Source of the DNA: Sulfurospirillum diekertiae | Lineage (GTDB): Bacteria; Campylobacterota; Campylobacteria; Campylobacterales; Sulfurospirillaceae | Reading direction: 5' to 3' | DNA length: 64,000 nucleotides | Assembly (NCBI RefSeq): GCF_011769985.2 | Contig: NZ_CP039734.2 | Span: 310,001-374,000, forward strand | Shown here: positions 1 through 9,571 of the stretch, one piece after another | Layout of the letters: the number at the start of each line of letters is the position of its first letter | How positions within the stretch are numbered: the stretch's first letter is position 1 | Made by a program: the position numbers and the translations under genes | Notes under the pieces: model-generated | Told to the model about the DNA's origin: nothing | Seen by the model: only the letters and a program-made list of their open reading frames with translations | The model's database searches: none

Positions 1-853
1 ACTTTCAGCGGCTGAAATCAAACGCTTTAGCGATGGTGAGATCAGTGTTCAAGTGAGTGAGAGTGTACGTGGAAAAGATGTTTTTATTATTCAATCAACA
101 TGTGCCCCTGCGAATATTAATTTAATGGAATTGCTTATTCTAACCGATGCTCTACGCAGAAGTTCAGCGAACAGCATTACTGCGGTTATGCCTTATTTTG
201 GCTATGCACGACAAGATAGAAAAGCGGCTCCTCGTGTTCCTATTACGGCAAAACTTGTTGCCAATATGATTCAAACAGCAGGTATTGATCGTGTTGTAAC
301 CATTGACCTTCATGCGGGTCAAATTCAAGGCTTCTTTGATATTCCTGTTGATAACCTTTACGGTTCTATCATATTTAACGATTACGTTAAAGCTAAAAAT
401 CTTAAAAATCCTATCATTGCAAGCCCCGATATTGGTGGTGTTGCACGTGCTCGAAGTTTTGCAAAACTTTTGGGCGTTGATATGGTTATTGTCGATAAGC
501 GTCGCGAAAAAGCCAATGTATCAGAAGTCATGAACATCATTGGTGATGTTGCGGGTAAAGATGTTATTTTGGTTGATGATATGATTGACACAGCAGGTAC
601 CATTGTCAAAGCGGCTGAAGTGTTGAAGAAAAAAGGTGCAACCAGTGTTATGGCATGTTGCACACATGCGGTTTTAAGTGGTCCAGCGTATGAGCGTATT
701 TCTAAAGGTGATTTGGATGAGCTTATCGTTACTGATACTATTCCCCTCAAAGAAGCCAATGATAAAATCAAAGTGCTTAGTGTTGCTCCTGTCTTTGCAG
801 AAGTTATTCGTCGTGTCTATCACAATGAAAGTGTCAATGGATTGTTTGTTTAA
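1..853 (+). CDS. prs: Ribose-phosphate pyrophosphokinase (PRPP synthetase), 5' end cut off by window
   Basis: Makes 5-phosphoribosyl-1-pyrophosphate from ribose 5-phosphate and ATP, feeding purine, pyrimidine, histidine and NAD synthesis in the cytoplasm. The frame is open from base 2, so the true start lies before the window; the GTG at 53 is internal because the codons before it still read the family block [12 protein letters not shown]. Family motifs follow: the YARQDRK flexible loop region, the [13 protein letters not shown] segment and the PRPP-binding loop [13 protein letters not shown]. Only a short N-terminal piece is missing. The stop codon overlaps the lepA start by one base (TAATG), suggesting translational coupling. 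Confidence 0.97.
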   Translation, partial: LSAAEIKRFSDGEISVQVSESVRGKDVFIIQSTCAPANINLMELLILTDALRRSSANSITAVMPYFGYARQDRKAAPRVPITAKLVANMIQTAGIDRVVTIDLHAGQIQGFFDIPVDNLYGSIIFNDYVKAKNLKNPIIASPDIGGVARARSFAKLLGVDMVIVDKRREKANVSEVMNIIGDVAGKDVILVDDMIDTAGTIVKAAEVLKKKGATSVMACCTHAVLSGPAYERISKGDLDELIVTDTIPLKEANDKIKVLSVAPVFAEVIRRVYHNESVNGLFV

Positions 854-2646
854 TGCAGAAACATATTCGTAATTTTTGTATTATTGCTCATATCGACCAT
901 GGTAAAAGTACCTTAGCCGATCGTCTTATTCAAGAGTGTGGTGCGGTCAGTGCGCGTGAAATGACGGCGCAGATGATGGATACTATGGACATCGAAAAAG
1001 AGCGTGGCATTACCATTAAAGCACAAAGTGTGCGACTGACGTATGTCAAAGATGGACAGCCGTATATTCTCAACCTTATCGACACTCCCGGTCACGTGGA
1101 CTTTTCCTATGAAGTGAGCCGTTCTTTAGCCTCCAGTGATGGCGCACTTTTGGTAGTCGATGCTTCTCAGGGTGTGGAAGCGCAAACCATTGCCAATGTC
1201 TACATTGCCTTGGAAAATAACTTAGAAATTATTCCGGTTCTGAACAAAATAGACCTTCCTGCCGCGGATCCTGAGCGTGTGAAAGATGAAATCGAACATA
1301 CCATCGGGCTTGATTGTTCGGAAGCTTTGAGTGTGAGTGCTAAAAGTGGTATTGGTATCAGAGAACTTCTCGATACATTGGTTGATAAAATCCCTCCTCC
1401 AAAAGGCGATGAAAACGCTCCGACGAAAGCGCTCATTTACGATAGCTGGTTTGACAACTATTTAGGTGCGCTTGCGTTGGTTCGCGTTTATGATGGCGCG
1501 ATCAAAAAAGGGCAAGAAGTCTATGTCATGGGTACGGGTAAAAAGCATGAAGTCTTAAACCTTATGTATCCGCATCCCCTTGTGTTAGAAAAAACACCGA
1601 TGATTAAAACGGGTGAAGTGGGCATTGTTGTACTGGGGCTTAAAAACGTGGGTGATGTTAAAGTCGGCGATACTATTACGGATTTTCGGAATAAAACGAA
1701 AGAGCCGATCGCTGGGTTTAAAGAGGTCAAACAGTTTGTTTTTGCGGGACTTTACCCGATTGAAACTGATAAATTTGAAGAGCTTCGAGACGCACTCGAT
1801 AAGCTGAAACTCAATGACTCAAGTATCTCCTATGAGCCTGAAACGTCTGCCGCACTGGGCTTTGGCTTTCGGGTTGGCTTTTTGGGGCTTTTGCATATGG
1901 AAGTCATTAAAGAGCGTTTGGAGCGAGAGTTTGACCTTGATCTTATCGCAACCGCCCCAACGGTAACCTATAAGGTGAAAACGACCAAAGGGACAGTTTT
2001 AGACATTCAAAACCCAAGTCAACTGCCTCCGGTCAATGAATTTGAAGAGATTCAAGAACCGTATGTCAAAGCAACCGTGTTAACACCGACGGAGTTTTTG
2101 GGCAACATTATTATACTCATGAATAACAAACGTGGTATGCAAAAGAAAATGGACTACCTCAGTCCTGAGCGTGTGCTTTTGGAGTATGAAATTCCACTTA
2201 ACGAAATCGTGATGGACTTTTACGACAAACTCAAATCAGTCTCTAAAGGGTACGCAAGCTTTGATTACGAACCGATTGGGTATCAAGTGGGTGATTTGGT
2301 CAAGCTTGATCTTTTGGTTGCAGGTGAGCCTGTGGATGCGCTTTCCATCATTGTGCCTCGTGTGAGCGCGCAAACTAGAGGACGTGATTTTGTTAAAGCG
2401 ATGAAAGAGATCGTTCCACGACAGCTTTTTGAAGTAGCGATTCAAGCGAGTATTGGCACGAAAGTCATTGCGCGTGAAACGGTTAAATCTATGGGTAAAA
2501 ACGTGACCGCGAAATGTTACGGTGGTGATATTACGAGGAAGCGAAAACTGCTTGATAAACAAAAAGAGGGTAAGAAACGCATGAAATCCATTGGTAAAGT
2601 GCAACTGCCGCAAGAAGCGTTTCTCACCATCCTCAAAATCGACTAA
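853..2646 (+). CDS. lepA: Elongation factor 4 (LepA), ribosomal back-translocase GTPase
   Basis: A 597-residue translational GTPase of normal family length that binds the ribosome and remodels stalled or mis-translocated complexes. The G1 motif AHIDHGKST lies at residues 12-20, G3 DTPGHVDF near 76 and G4 NKID near 130. The C-terminal part carries the LepA-specific segment with [21 protein letters not shown], typical of the basic tail. The start overlaps the prs stop by one base. A 12-bp palindrome TTTACATGTAAA follows the stop, directly before the next gene. Confidence 0.98.
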   Translation: MQKHIRNFCIIAHIDHGKSTLADRLIQECGAVSAREMTAQMMDTMDIEKERGITIKAQSVRLTYVKDGQPYILNLIDTPGHVDFSYEVSRSLASSDGALLVVDASQGVEAQTIANVYIALENNLEIIPVLNKIDLPAADPERVKDEIEHTIGLDCSEALSVSAKSGIGIRELLDTLVDKIPPPKGDENAPTKALIYDSWFDNYLGALALVRVYDGAIKKGQEVYVMGTGKKHEVLNLMYPHPLVLEKTPMIKTGEVGIVVLGLKNVGDVKVGDTITDFRNKTKEPIAGFKEVKQFVFAGLYPIETDKFEELRDALDKLKLNDSSISYEPETSAALGFGFRVGFLGLLHMEVIKERLEREFDLDLIATAPTVTYKVKTTKGTVLDIQNPSQLPPVNEFEEIQEPYVKATVLTPTEFLGNIIILMNNKRGMQKKMDYLSPERVLLEYEIPLNEIVMDFYDKLKSVSKGYASFDYEPIGYQVGDLVKLDLLVAGEPVDALSIIVPRVSAQTRGRDFVKAMKEIVPRQLFEVAIQASIGTKVIARETVKSMGKNVTAKCYGGDITRKRKLLDKQKEGKKRMKSIGKVQLPQEAFLTILKID

Positions 2647-2648
2647 TC

Positions 2649-2660
2649 TTTACATGTAAA
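2649..2660. repeat. Perfect palindrome TTTACATGTAAA, first of at least 18 copies
   Basis: The same 12 bases start at 2649, 3250, 4643, 5951, 13417, 14130, 14301, 20070, 33653, 45301, 47082, 47128, 47551, 51782, 53993, 56295, 56973 and 60748. Near copies are at 3087, 16494, 42831, 43104, 58133 and 62799. At this base composition I estimate about 0.02 copies expected in 64 kb. Nine copies lie inside genes, where they are read as Leu-His-Val-Lys/Asn or Phe-Thr-Cys-Lys. Function is unknown. Confidence 0.95.
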
Positions 2661-3232
2661 TGCGTTGCCATCTTTGTTTAAATCTTAGTTGGCAACCACT
2701 TTGTAAAACCTGCCTGCAAACCATTTTAGCCCCAACGCCTGCTTTTAGGGTGTTGGAAAGCGGACTGAAAGTCTACTCTTTTTATAACTACAACGACATA
2801 GCGCCACTGCTCCACACCAAACATACCTACATCGGCGCTAAAATCTTCGCACAACTTGGGCATCACACCTTCTTTGAATTTTTAAAAACCTTTGAACTCC
2901 CCAAGGGCATTTGTGCCATTCCCATCGACGATCATGTGAGACACGGCTATTCACACAGCGCCATTTTAGCCAAAGCCACCAAACCATTTTTAACACCACT
3001 GTATGGAAGTTTAAGAGCGCAAAATCATGAGAGTTATTCGGGCAAAAGCAGAGCCTTCAGACAAGCCAATAAACGCAATTTCATCGTTACATGTAAAGAT
3101 GAAATGGATGTTATTTTGATTGATGATATTGTCACCACGGGAAGTACTTTGGAAGAGGCGCATGAGACACTTAAACAGCATGGGGTGAACGTATTGTTTG
3201 CACTTGTTTTGGCAGATGCGAAAGAGAACTAA
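2660..3232 (+). CDS. ComF family phosphoribosyltransferase-like protein
   Basis: A 190-residue protein with an N-terminal four-cysteine zinc-binding pattern (CHLC and CKTC in the first 20 residues) and a C-terminal PRTase fold with the loop VILIDDIVTTGSTLEEA. ComF proteins are linked to DNA uptake in naturally competent bacteria, but the substrate is unknown. The start ATG shares its A with the end of the palindrome at 2649-2660, and I see no normal ribosome binding site, so translation may depend on coupling to lepA 13 bases upstream. A one-base-short copy of the same palindrome lies inside the gene at 3087-3097. Confidence 0.85.
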   Translation: MRCHLCLNLSWQPLCKTCLQTILAPTPAFRVLESGLKVYSFYNYNDIAPLLHTKHTYIGAKIFAQLGHHTFFEFLKTFELPKGICAIPIDDHVRHGYSHSAILAKATKPFLTPLYGSLRAQNHESYSGKSRAFRQANKRNFIVTCKDEMDVILIDDIVTTGSTLEEAHETLKQHGVNVLFALVLADAKEN

Positions 3233-3266
3233 TCCAGTCTCTTTCAACATTTACATGTAAAATGTT

Positions 3267-4580
3267 TTAGATATCTTTTGCCAACTCTTTTTCTTTACGA
3301 ATAATATACCAACCAAGAATAGCTCCCAATAAAAAGACAGCGATAACATAAAAACCTGCGGCGTATTTGCTGAAAAAGTTTGCTAGAATTGGGATGAGAA
3401 AAGCAGTTAATGCCCCTGTGATAGCGTAGGAAATATTGAACGAAAAAGCAACGCCACTGTACCTGACTTTTGCAGGAAAGGCTCTTACCATGTAGTAAGG
3501 GAATGCCCCAACGATACCAATACTAAAGCCAACAATGGGATACGTGATGTAGAGCATTTCTCTGCCTGCAGAAAGGGATGAGAGGAATACGATCGTTGCG
3601 ATAACAACAAAAAGGCATCCTATCATAATGACTTGACCAATCGAAAATTTATCGGTAAGGTAGCCATAAAAGACACATCCAAGCGCTAAACCAGCGGTTG
3701 CAAGCAGTCTTGAAATAGAGACATCCATTTCGGAAAAACCAAATTGTCCTTGTAAATAGACATGCGACGTAACGATAATCACCATGATGCCCGCAGAGAG
3801 AACCCAGGTGAGTAAAATAGAAAGTGTCACTTGGGGTAAATAATTGGACAAAACGTCCCAAATAGGTAATTTTTTCGAAATTTCCTTCTCGCCACGTTGT
3901 TGCATTTCAAGAAAAATAGGCGTTTCTTTGAGCCATTGTCTTAGGTACATGGCAATAAAACCGAAAATACCACCCACGATAAAGGGAATTCTCCACGCCC
4001 AAGCATGCATTTCGCTTGCATTAAAATTGCTTTGCATTAAGATAGAAACGATAGAGCCAAGCAGAATGCCAAGTGTCAGGCCCGAAGTCAGTGTTCCACA
4101 CGCAAGCCCAACTTTATCTTTTGGTACATGCTCCGCTACAAAGGTCCAAGCACCGGGTATTTCACCACCGACTGCAAGTCCTTGACAAACACGAAGAAGT
4201 AGAAGAAAAACAGGCGAAAAATAACCCACAACGGCATAGGTTGGTAGACAACCAATCAGAAGTGTAGGAATAGCCATCAGAAGAATACTGAGAGTAAACA
4301 TACGTTTTCTGCCCAGTAAATCGCCAAAATGTGCCATGACAATGCCACCAAAAGGACGTGCTAAATAACCGGCTGCAAAAATACCAAATGTTTGTAATTG
4401 ACTCAGCCACATAGGCATGTCTGCAGGGAAAAACAAGCTACCAATCACTTTGGAAAAAAAGACAAAAATAATAAAGTCATAAAACTCTAATGCTCCACCA
4501 AAAGCAGAAAGGGAAAGTGTTTTGTAATCTTGAGCGCAGAGCATTCTTTTATGCTTCATTGCCGTATGTTGCTGAGCCAT
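3267..4580 (-). CDS. MFS transporter of the metabolite:H+ symporter (MHS) family
   Basis: A 437-residue inner-membrane protein with about 12 hydrophobic segments. The N-terminal stretch GGALEFYDFIIF and the loop RPFGGIVMAHFGDLLGRKR are hallmarks of the MHS group, which includes ProP, KgtP and citrate or dicarboxylate:proton symporters. The substrate cannot be told from sequence. An AAAGGA site seven bases before the ATG at 4580 supports this start. The gene is convergent with the ComF-like gene; a palindrome copy at 3250-3261 sits between the two stops and another at 4643-4654 lies upstream. Confidence 0.88.
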   Translation of the reverse strand: MAQQHTAMKHKRMLCAQDYKTLSLSAFGGALEFYDFIIFVFFSKVIGSLFFPADMPMWLSQLQTFGIFAAGYLARPFGGIVMAHFGDLLGRKRMFTLSILLMAIPTLLIGCLPTYAVVGYFSPVFLLLLRVCQGLAVGGEIPGAWTFVAEHVPKDKVGLACGTLTSGLTLGILLGSIVSILMQSNFNASEMHAWAWRIPFIVGGIFGFIAMYLRQWLKETPIFLEMQQRGEKEISKKLPIWDVLSNYLPQVTLSILLTWVLSAGIMVIIVTSHVYLQGQFGFSEMDVSISRLLATAGLALGCVFYGYLTDKFSIGQVIMIGCLFVVIATIVFLSSLSAGREMLYITYPIVGFSIGIVGAFPYYMVRAFPAKVRYSGVAFSFNISYAITGALTAFLIPILANFFSKYAAGFYVIAVFLLGAILGWYIIRKEKELAKDI

Positions 4581-4721
4581 TGTGCTGTCCTTTGGTTTTT
4601 AAAAGCTTAAATTATAACGAAAATTTATCGGACGCAATAGGTTTTACATGTAAAAAACTGTTTATAAAATAAGCATTGAAAATGGAAAGTGTGGTAGATT
4701 GAATTTTGTTGGTGAGCCAGT

Positions 4722-5240
4722 TTAGACTCTATCACATGAATTTATAAGAATAGGTGATGGGTTATTTTTCTCTACATGTAATTTCATCATCAGCAAAAGT
4801 ATTTGGTACATATCTTTGTCATTGTGTTTAGCAATCGTTTTTAATGTATCTTCATCCTTTTCAACTGCAATATGGTTTTCCAAAAGTTTTTCTCTCATGA
4901 AATCAGCATCAAAATGAAACAGTACACACAGTGCGTGAAAAGATTGATGTTTAGTATTTTGAATCAGAAAGTCTATGTTGTCTTCATTGCGGATATGTTT
5001 GTTCAAAATAATGGCAATACTTTCTTGCAAAAGTTTTCGAATCGTGCATCTTCTCAACCAAGCATGTACGCCTAAAAGCCCGATAATTATAAGTGCAGCC
5101 AGCTTATGTAACAGGAGATTTGAGAATGTATAAGAACCTAATACAAAAGCGATCCCTGTGGTATAAAGAGTAATAAACATCACAATAATGGCTACAATTA
5201 TTATGACTTTAAGAACTGTTTCATTAAAGCGTGTAAACAT
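4722..5240 (-). CDS. Hypothetical membrane protein with two N-terminal TM helices
   Basis: A 172-residue protein I do not recognise. Two hydrophobic segments (about residues 8-32 and 42-62) are followed by a soluble helical C-terminal half of about 105 residues. The second helix has histidines spaced 14 apart (HKLAA and GVHAW), reminiscent of haem-ligand spacing in small membrane cytochromes, but this is only a resemblance. The start is supported by AAAGGA five bases upstream. It is a single gene between the MHS transporter and the transposase-like gene. Confidence 0.7.
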   Translation of the reverse strand: MFTRFNETVLKVIIIVAIIVMFITLYTTGIAFVLGSYTFSNLLLHKLAALIIIGLLGVHAWLRRCTIRKLLQESIAIILNKHIRNEDNIDFLIQNTKHQSFHALCVLFHFDADFMREKLLENHIAVEKDEDTLKTIAKHNDKDMYQILLLMMKLHVEKNNPSPILINSCDRV

Positions 5241-5254
5241 AAAATTCCTTTAAA

Positions 5255-5282
5255 AGGGGTCAGGGCTAAATTTTTAACTTTT
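5255..5282. repeat. Left inverted repeat of the RAYT unit
   Basis: This 28-nt arm matches the reverse complement of 6075-6102 at 27 of 28 positions, including 16 perfect bases with core GGGGTCAGGGCTAAA. The two arms bracket the Y1 transposase-like gene, as REP-type sequences do for RAYT proteins. Confidence 0.9.
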
Positions 5283-5315
5283 TAATATTCCATGTTATAA
5301 TTCTAGCAAAAAAAG

Positions 5316-6083
5316 ATGGTAAGTATGTCACGAAGGTTACGCATTGAAAGTTTAGGCTATCATCATGTCTATAACAGAGGAGTTGCTAAAAGTGCAGTAT
5401 TTATAGACGAGATAGATAAAGCAAAGTTTATAGAACTGATGGCCAGTATGGCGAGAGAGTATAAATTCAATATCCATGCTTTTTGCCTAATGGACAATCA
5501 TTATCACATTTTAGTTCAAAATACACGGGAAAATCTCTCTTCAGGAATGCGTCAACTGGGCGCACAGTATGCAAGTTACTTCAATAAACGCCATTGCAGA
5601 GTAGGGCATTTATGGCAAGATCGCTTTAAGTCATGGTATGTTTTAGATGACAAATACCTCTTCACGCTTTTCAAATACATCGAATCCAATCCGCTTAAAG
5701 CTAAAATGACAAATATAATCGGCGAGTACATGTACTGCGCAACGTATAGCATGCTCAAAGATGCCGTGCCACCTTTCTTGCAAAATTCATTTGTATTGCG
5801 AGATTACAATACACAAGAGTTGTTTGATCTTTTAAGTATTCCTCTAAGTGCTTTGGAGCGTTTAACTATAGACGCATTTCACAAAACAAAGTATAAGCAT
5901 GAAGATGGTCAGATAGCACTTTTACACAAAGAAGAACTATCAAATTACTTTTTACATGTAAAGAATAAAGAACAACGAAATGAAGCGATAAAAAATGCAT
6001 ATGAAGATGGATATAGCAAAACAGATATTGCAAAAAAACTTTCTCTAAGCGTTGCAGGAGTGAGTAAAATTCTCAAAAGTTAA
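5316..6083 (+). CDS. REP-associated tyrosine transposase-like protein (Y1_Tnp, RAYT)
   Basis: A 255-residue HUH-type single-strand nuclease related to IS200/IS605 TnpA. The start region YHHVYNRG, the metal-binding HUH pair in MDNHYHILV near residue 70, and the catalytic Tyr in FKYIESNP near residue 125 are visible. A C-terminal extension ends in a helix-turn-helix-like stretch (YSKTDIAKKLSLSVAGVSKI). The second ATG at 5325 (MSRRLRIE) fits homologues better than the first. The stop codon lies inside the right inverted repeat. The gene also contains a TTTACATGTAAA copy read as Leu-His-Val-Lys. Such proteins are usually domesticated, single-copy genes. Confidence 0.92.
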   Translation: MVSMSRRLRIESLGYHHVYNRGVAKSAVFIDEIDKAKFIELMASMAREYKFNIHAFCLMDNHYHILVQNTRENLSSGMRQLGAQYASYFNKRHCRVGHLWQDRFKSWYVLDDKYLFTLFKYIESNPLKAKMTNIIGEYMYCATYSMLKDAVPPFLQNSFVLRDYNTQELFDLLSIPLSALERLTIDAFHKTKYKHEDGQIALLHKEELSNYFLHVKNKEQRNEAIKNAYEDGYSKTDIAKKLSLSVAGVSKILKS

Positions 6084-6102
6084 AAGTTTAGCCCTGACCC
6101 CT
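6075..6102. repeat. Right inverted repeat of the RAYT unit
   Basis: Partner of 5255-5282 (27 of 28 matches). It contains the transposase stop codon, so the gene end and the element end have evolved together. Confidence 0.9.
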
Positions 6103-6161
6103 ATTGAAACCAAAGGAAAAGTAAAGTACAATGAAACAATTTTACATTGCAAGGCTAATGA

Positions 6162-8690
6162 ATGGATAATATTTTTGATTCGAACCAAGACATCAAAACA
6201 GTAAGTATTGAAGAGTCGATAAAGACCAGTTATCTTGATTATTCGATGAGCGTTATCATTGGGCGTGCACTTCCGGATGCACGAGATGGACTAAAACCCG
6301 TACACAGAAGAATTTTATATGCGATGAATGATCTTGCGATCTCTTCGCGCAGCCCGTACAAGAAATCAGCCCGTATCGTCGGTGATGTTATCGGTAAATA
6401 CCATCCACATGGTGATACAGCGGTTTATGACGCTCTTGTTCGTATGGCACAGCCGTTTTCAATGCGAATTCCGATTGTTGATGGACAAGGAAACTTCGGT
6501 TCAATAGACGGCGATAGTGCGGCAGCGATGCGTTATACGGAAGCGAGAATGACACCACTGGCAGAAGAGCTTCTTCGCGATCTTGATAAAGACACTGTTG
6601 ATTTTGTTCCAAACTATGATGATAGTATGATCGAACCAGACGTATTGCCAAGTCGTGTTCCTAACTTACTTCTTAACGGCTCAAGCGGTATTGCAGTTGG
6701 TATGGCAACGAATATTCCACCACACTGCTTAGACGAGCTTTTAGACGCACTTCTTCTTTTGATTGAAAATCCAGAAGCAACCTTAGATGAGGTGATGGAG
6801 TTTATCAAAGGTCCTGATTTTCCAACTAGTGGTATTATCTTTGGTAAAAAAGGAATTCTTGAGGCGTATAAAACGGGACGCGGTCGTGTAAGAATACGTT
6901 CTAAAGTGCATATTGAGAAAAAAGGCAATAAAGATATCATTGTTATTGATGAGCTACCATATCAAGTCAATAAAGTTCGTTTGATTGAGCAAATTGTAGC
7001 GCTTGTTAAAGACAAGATGATTGAAGGTATCAGTGAAATCAGAGATGAAAGTGATAGAGATGGTATTCGTTTGGTCATTGAGCTTAAACGTGAAGCGATG
7101 AGCGATATCGTTCTCAATAACCTTTATAAATCCACCAATCTTGAAGTGACTTTTGGTGTTATTTTACTTGCAATTCATAACAAAGAGCCAAAAGTCTTTA
7201 CGTTGATTGAGCTTTTACTCCTCTTTTTACGCCACCGTAAAACGGTTATTATTCGCCGTACTATTTTTGAGCTTGAAAAAGCCAAAGCCAAAGCCCATAT
7301 TTTAGAGGGTTTAACAATTGCACTTGATAACATTGATGAGATCATCGCACTTATTAAAGGCAGTGCCGATACGAAGAGTGCAAAAGACGGCTTGATCGAA
7401 CGATTTAATCTCAGCGAAGTTCAAGCGGGCGCTATTTTAGACATGAGACTCCAACGCCTTACAGGACTTGAGAGAGAAAAAATTGAAAATGAGCTTGCAG
7501 AATTGCTTAAAGAGATCCAATATCTTACAGACATTCTTAAAAGTGAAGTTGTGTTAAATGATCTTATCAAAAAAGAACTGATTGAAATTAAAGACAAATT
7601 CAAATCAAAACGTATTACAGAAATCGTTGATGATTATGATGATATTGACGTTGAAGATTTGATCGCCAATGAGTCTATGGTTGTAACCATTACACATCGT
7701 GGTTATATCAAACGTGTACCATTGAAACAGTATGAGAAACAAAAACGTGGTGGTAAAGGTAAAATTGCAGTAACCACATACGATGATGACTTTATCGAGA
7801 GCTTCTTTGTTTCCGATACCCATGACACGTTGATGTTTGTGACAGACCGTGGACAACTCTACTGGCTCAAAGTTTATCGAATTCCAGAAGGAAGTAGAAC
7901 CGCTAAGGGTAAAGCAGTTGTTAACCTCATTCAGTTACAAGCGGATGAAAAAATTATGGCAATTATTCCAACAACCGATTTTGATGAAACCAAATCATTG
8001 GCATTCTTCACGAAAAACGGTGTCATCAAACGTACCAACCTTAGTGAATTTAAAAATATCCGCTCCGTGGGCGTTAGAGCGATTACATTGGATGATGACG
8101 ATGAATTAGTCACCGCAAAAGTCGTAACGCAAGAAACGAAAAATCTTTTCATTGTCACTAAAAAAGGTATGTGTATACGATTTGAAGTAAGTGATGCAAG
8201 AGAGATCGGCAGAACTGCACGAGGGGTCACAGGCATTCGCTTTAAAGAAGAGAATGATCGAGTTGTAGGTGCCGCAGTAATTTATAACGATCAAGAAGAG
8301 CTTTTAACTGTCACTGAAAAAGGTATCGGAAAACGTACAACGGCGGAAGAGTATCGATTGCAAGGCCGTGGTGGTAAAGGTGTGATTGCTATGAAACTTA
8401 CACCGAAAACTGCCGATCTAGTAGGTGTTGTTATTGTTGATGAAGACAAAGACCTTATGGCACTGACAAGCAATGGTAAAATGATTCGTGTTGATATGGA
8501 AACCATCCGAAAAGCAGGACGTAATACCAGTGGTGTTAAGGTTGTTTCAGTTGAAGGTACTGATATTGTTGCAAGTATTGCGCGATGCCCAAAAGAAGAG
8601 ATCGATGAGCTTGAAGGTGAATTTGAAGAAGGAGACGAGGGTTCTAATGAAGGAAGCTTGATCTCTGATATAACTCCAAGCGAAGAGTAA
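6162..8690 (+). CDS. gyrA: DNA gyrase subunit A
   Basis: The 842-residue breakage-reunion subunit that introduces negative supercoils with GyrB. The catalytic tyrosine is Tyr125 in [10 protein letters not shown]. The quinolone-resistance region reads [10 protein letters not shown] with Thr86 and Asp90, the residues of quinolone-susceptible Campylobacter. The GyrA box QKRGGKGK opens the C-terminal beta-pinwheel, and the protein ends in a long acidic tail rich in Glu and Asp. An AAGG site lies seven bases before the ATG. It heads the gene block leading to flgPQR. Confidence 0.98.
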   Translation: MDNIFDSNQDIKTVSIEESIKTSYLDYSMSVIIGRALPDARDGLKPVHRRILYAMNDLAISSRSPYKKSARIVGDVIGKYHPHGDTAVYDALVRMAQPFSMRIPIVDGQGNFGSIDGDSAAAMRYTEARMTPLAEELLRDLDKDTVDFVPNYDDSMIEPDVLPSRVPNLLLNGSSGIAVGMATNIPPHCLDELLDALLLLIENPEATLDEVMEFIKGPDFPTSGIIFGKKGILEAYKTGRGRVRIRSKVHIEKKGNKDIIVIDELPYQVNKVRLIEQIVALVKDKMIEGISEIRDESDRDGIRLVIELKREAMSDIVLNNLYKSTNLEVTFGVILLAIHNKEPKVFTLIELLLLFLRHRKTVIIRRTIFELEKAKAKAHILEGLTIALDNIDEIIALIKGSADTKSAKDGLIERFNLSEVQAGAILDMRLQRLTGLEREKIENELAELLKEIQYLTDILKSEVVLNDLIKKELIEIKDKFKSKRITEIVDDYDDIDVEDLIANESMVVTITHRGYIKRVPLKQYEKQKRGGKGKIAVTTYDDDFIESFFVSDTHDTLMFVTDRGQLYWLKVYRIPEGSRTAKGKAVVNLIQLQADEKIMAIIPTTDFDETKSLAFFTKNGVIKRTNLSEFKNIRSVGVRAITLDDDDELVTAKVVTQETKNLFIVTKKGMCIRFEVSDAREIGRTARGVTGIRFKEENDRVVGAAVIYNDQEELLTVTEKGIGKRTTAEEYRLQGRGGKGVIAMKLTPKTADLVGVVIVDEDKDLMALTSNGKMIRVDMETIRKAGRNTSGVKVVSVEGTDIVASIARCPKEEIDELEGEFEEGDEGSNEGSLISDITPSEE

Positions 8691-8738
8691 TTGGAATAGT
8701 AGTTGCTTAAAGATAAAAAAATATTTAAAGGTGTCCCT

Positions 8739-9179
8739 ATGAATAGATGGTTTGTAACACTTTTGGCAAGTTTGGGTTTAATTTTATTGGTTGCAGGGTG
8801 CTCAGCAAAAAAGGATGAACCACCTAAAAATCCAAAAGACGCTATGTATGATTTTAGTAATGAAAAATCAATTGTCGTTTATGGTGAAGGTATTGCACCT
8901 CAAAATACAGTTTCTCCAGCACAAGCAATTGCATTAGCAAAACGTGCTGCAATTACCGATGGGTATCGCCAACTGGGAGAGAAACTTTATGGTGTCAAAA
9001 TCAATTCTACTGAAACCGTTAGAGATGCAATGTTGAAAGATTCTCGTATTACTGCACAAGTGAATGCTTTGATTAAAGATGCTGCGATTACGGATGCAAC
9101 CTTTAAAGATGGTTTGTACAGTATCCGTATGGAAGTTACTATGAGTGCACGTAGGTGGCAAGAACTTTTTGCTTATTAA
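8739..9179 (+). CDS. flgP: FlgP-like outer-membrane lipoprotein (LPP20 family)
   Basis: About 146 residues with a lipoprotein signal: MNRWFVTLLASLG, then lipobox LVAGC with the lipidated Cys near residue 20. The remainder matches the LPP20/FlgP type (AIALAKRAAITDGYRQLGEKLYG). In Campylobacter jejuni FlgP (downstream of gyrA) is a flagellar basal-disk lipoprotein needed for motility; the same gene order here supports the name. I chose the ATG at 8739, not the TTG at 8703, because of the signal peptide and the AAAGGTG site just before it. Confidence 0.87.
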   Translation: MNRWFVTLLASLGLILLVAGCSAKKDEPPKNPKDAMYDFSNEKSIVVYGEGIAPQNTVSPAQAIALAKRAAITDGYRQLGEKLYGVKINSTETVRDAMLKDSRITAQVNALIKDAAITDATFKDGLYSIRMEVTMSARRWQELFAY

Positions 9180-9544
9180 TAGGTCTGACACAAGCGCTTT
9201 TTTGCAGTGATCTTTTTTGGTTTTCATACAAAATTGTCACTGTAAATGGCCTTGTCGTTTATGAACAAAAAAACATTGCTCCTGTAATGATCCCTTATGA
9301 GGGCAAAGTACAGAAGTTATGCTCTATTGTGCTATCCAACACGCAAAACCTTCCTAAAGAGCAATTTTTGCGAAAACACTTTGATGATATTCTTCCCTGC
9401 TTCTATCAACTTTCCTCACATCTTCTTGCCTGGGATGATCAATATCTGAAACATGGAAATGATAGGATAGAGTTGGTCATCGAGCCGGTGCGCTTTACAG
9501 TAGATTTTAAAGATGAATTCGCTACCATAAATGCCATTAGGTAA
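9155..9544 (+). CDS. flgQ: FlgQ-like small exported protein
   Basis: A 129-residue frame that begins at a GTG overlapping the end of flgP and has a hydrophobic N-terminus (about residues 4-24) fitting a signal peptide or anchor. No catalytic motif is visible. Its position between flgP and flgR matches flgQ of Campylobacter jejuni, a protein required with FlgP for motility. Sequence similarity was judged from position only, so the name is an inference. TTG codons just downstream are alternative starts. Confidence 0.65.
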   Translation: MARTFCLLIGLTQALFCSDLFWFSYKIVTVNGLVVYEQKNIAPVMIPYEGKVQKLCSIVLSNTQNLPKEQFLRKHFDDILPCFYQLSSHLLAWDDQYLKHGNDRIELVIEPVRFTVDFKDEFATINAIR

Positions 9545-9571
9545 AACTTTTTTTGGTAGGATTGATTCAAA

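Noticed and set aside
5729-5738. Another copy of the repeated palindrome (GTACATGTAC)
   Set aside because: Only the central eight bases agree; flanking bases differ on both sides.
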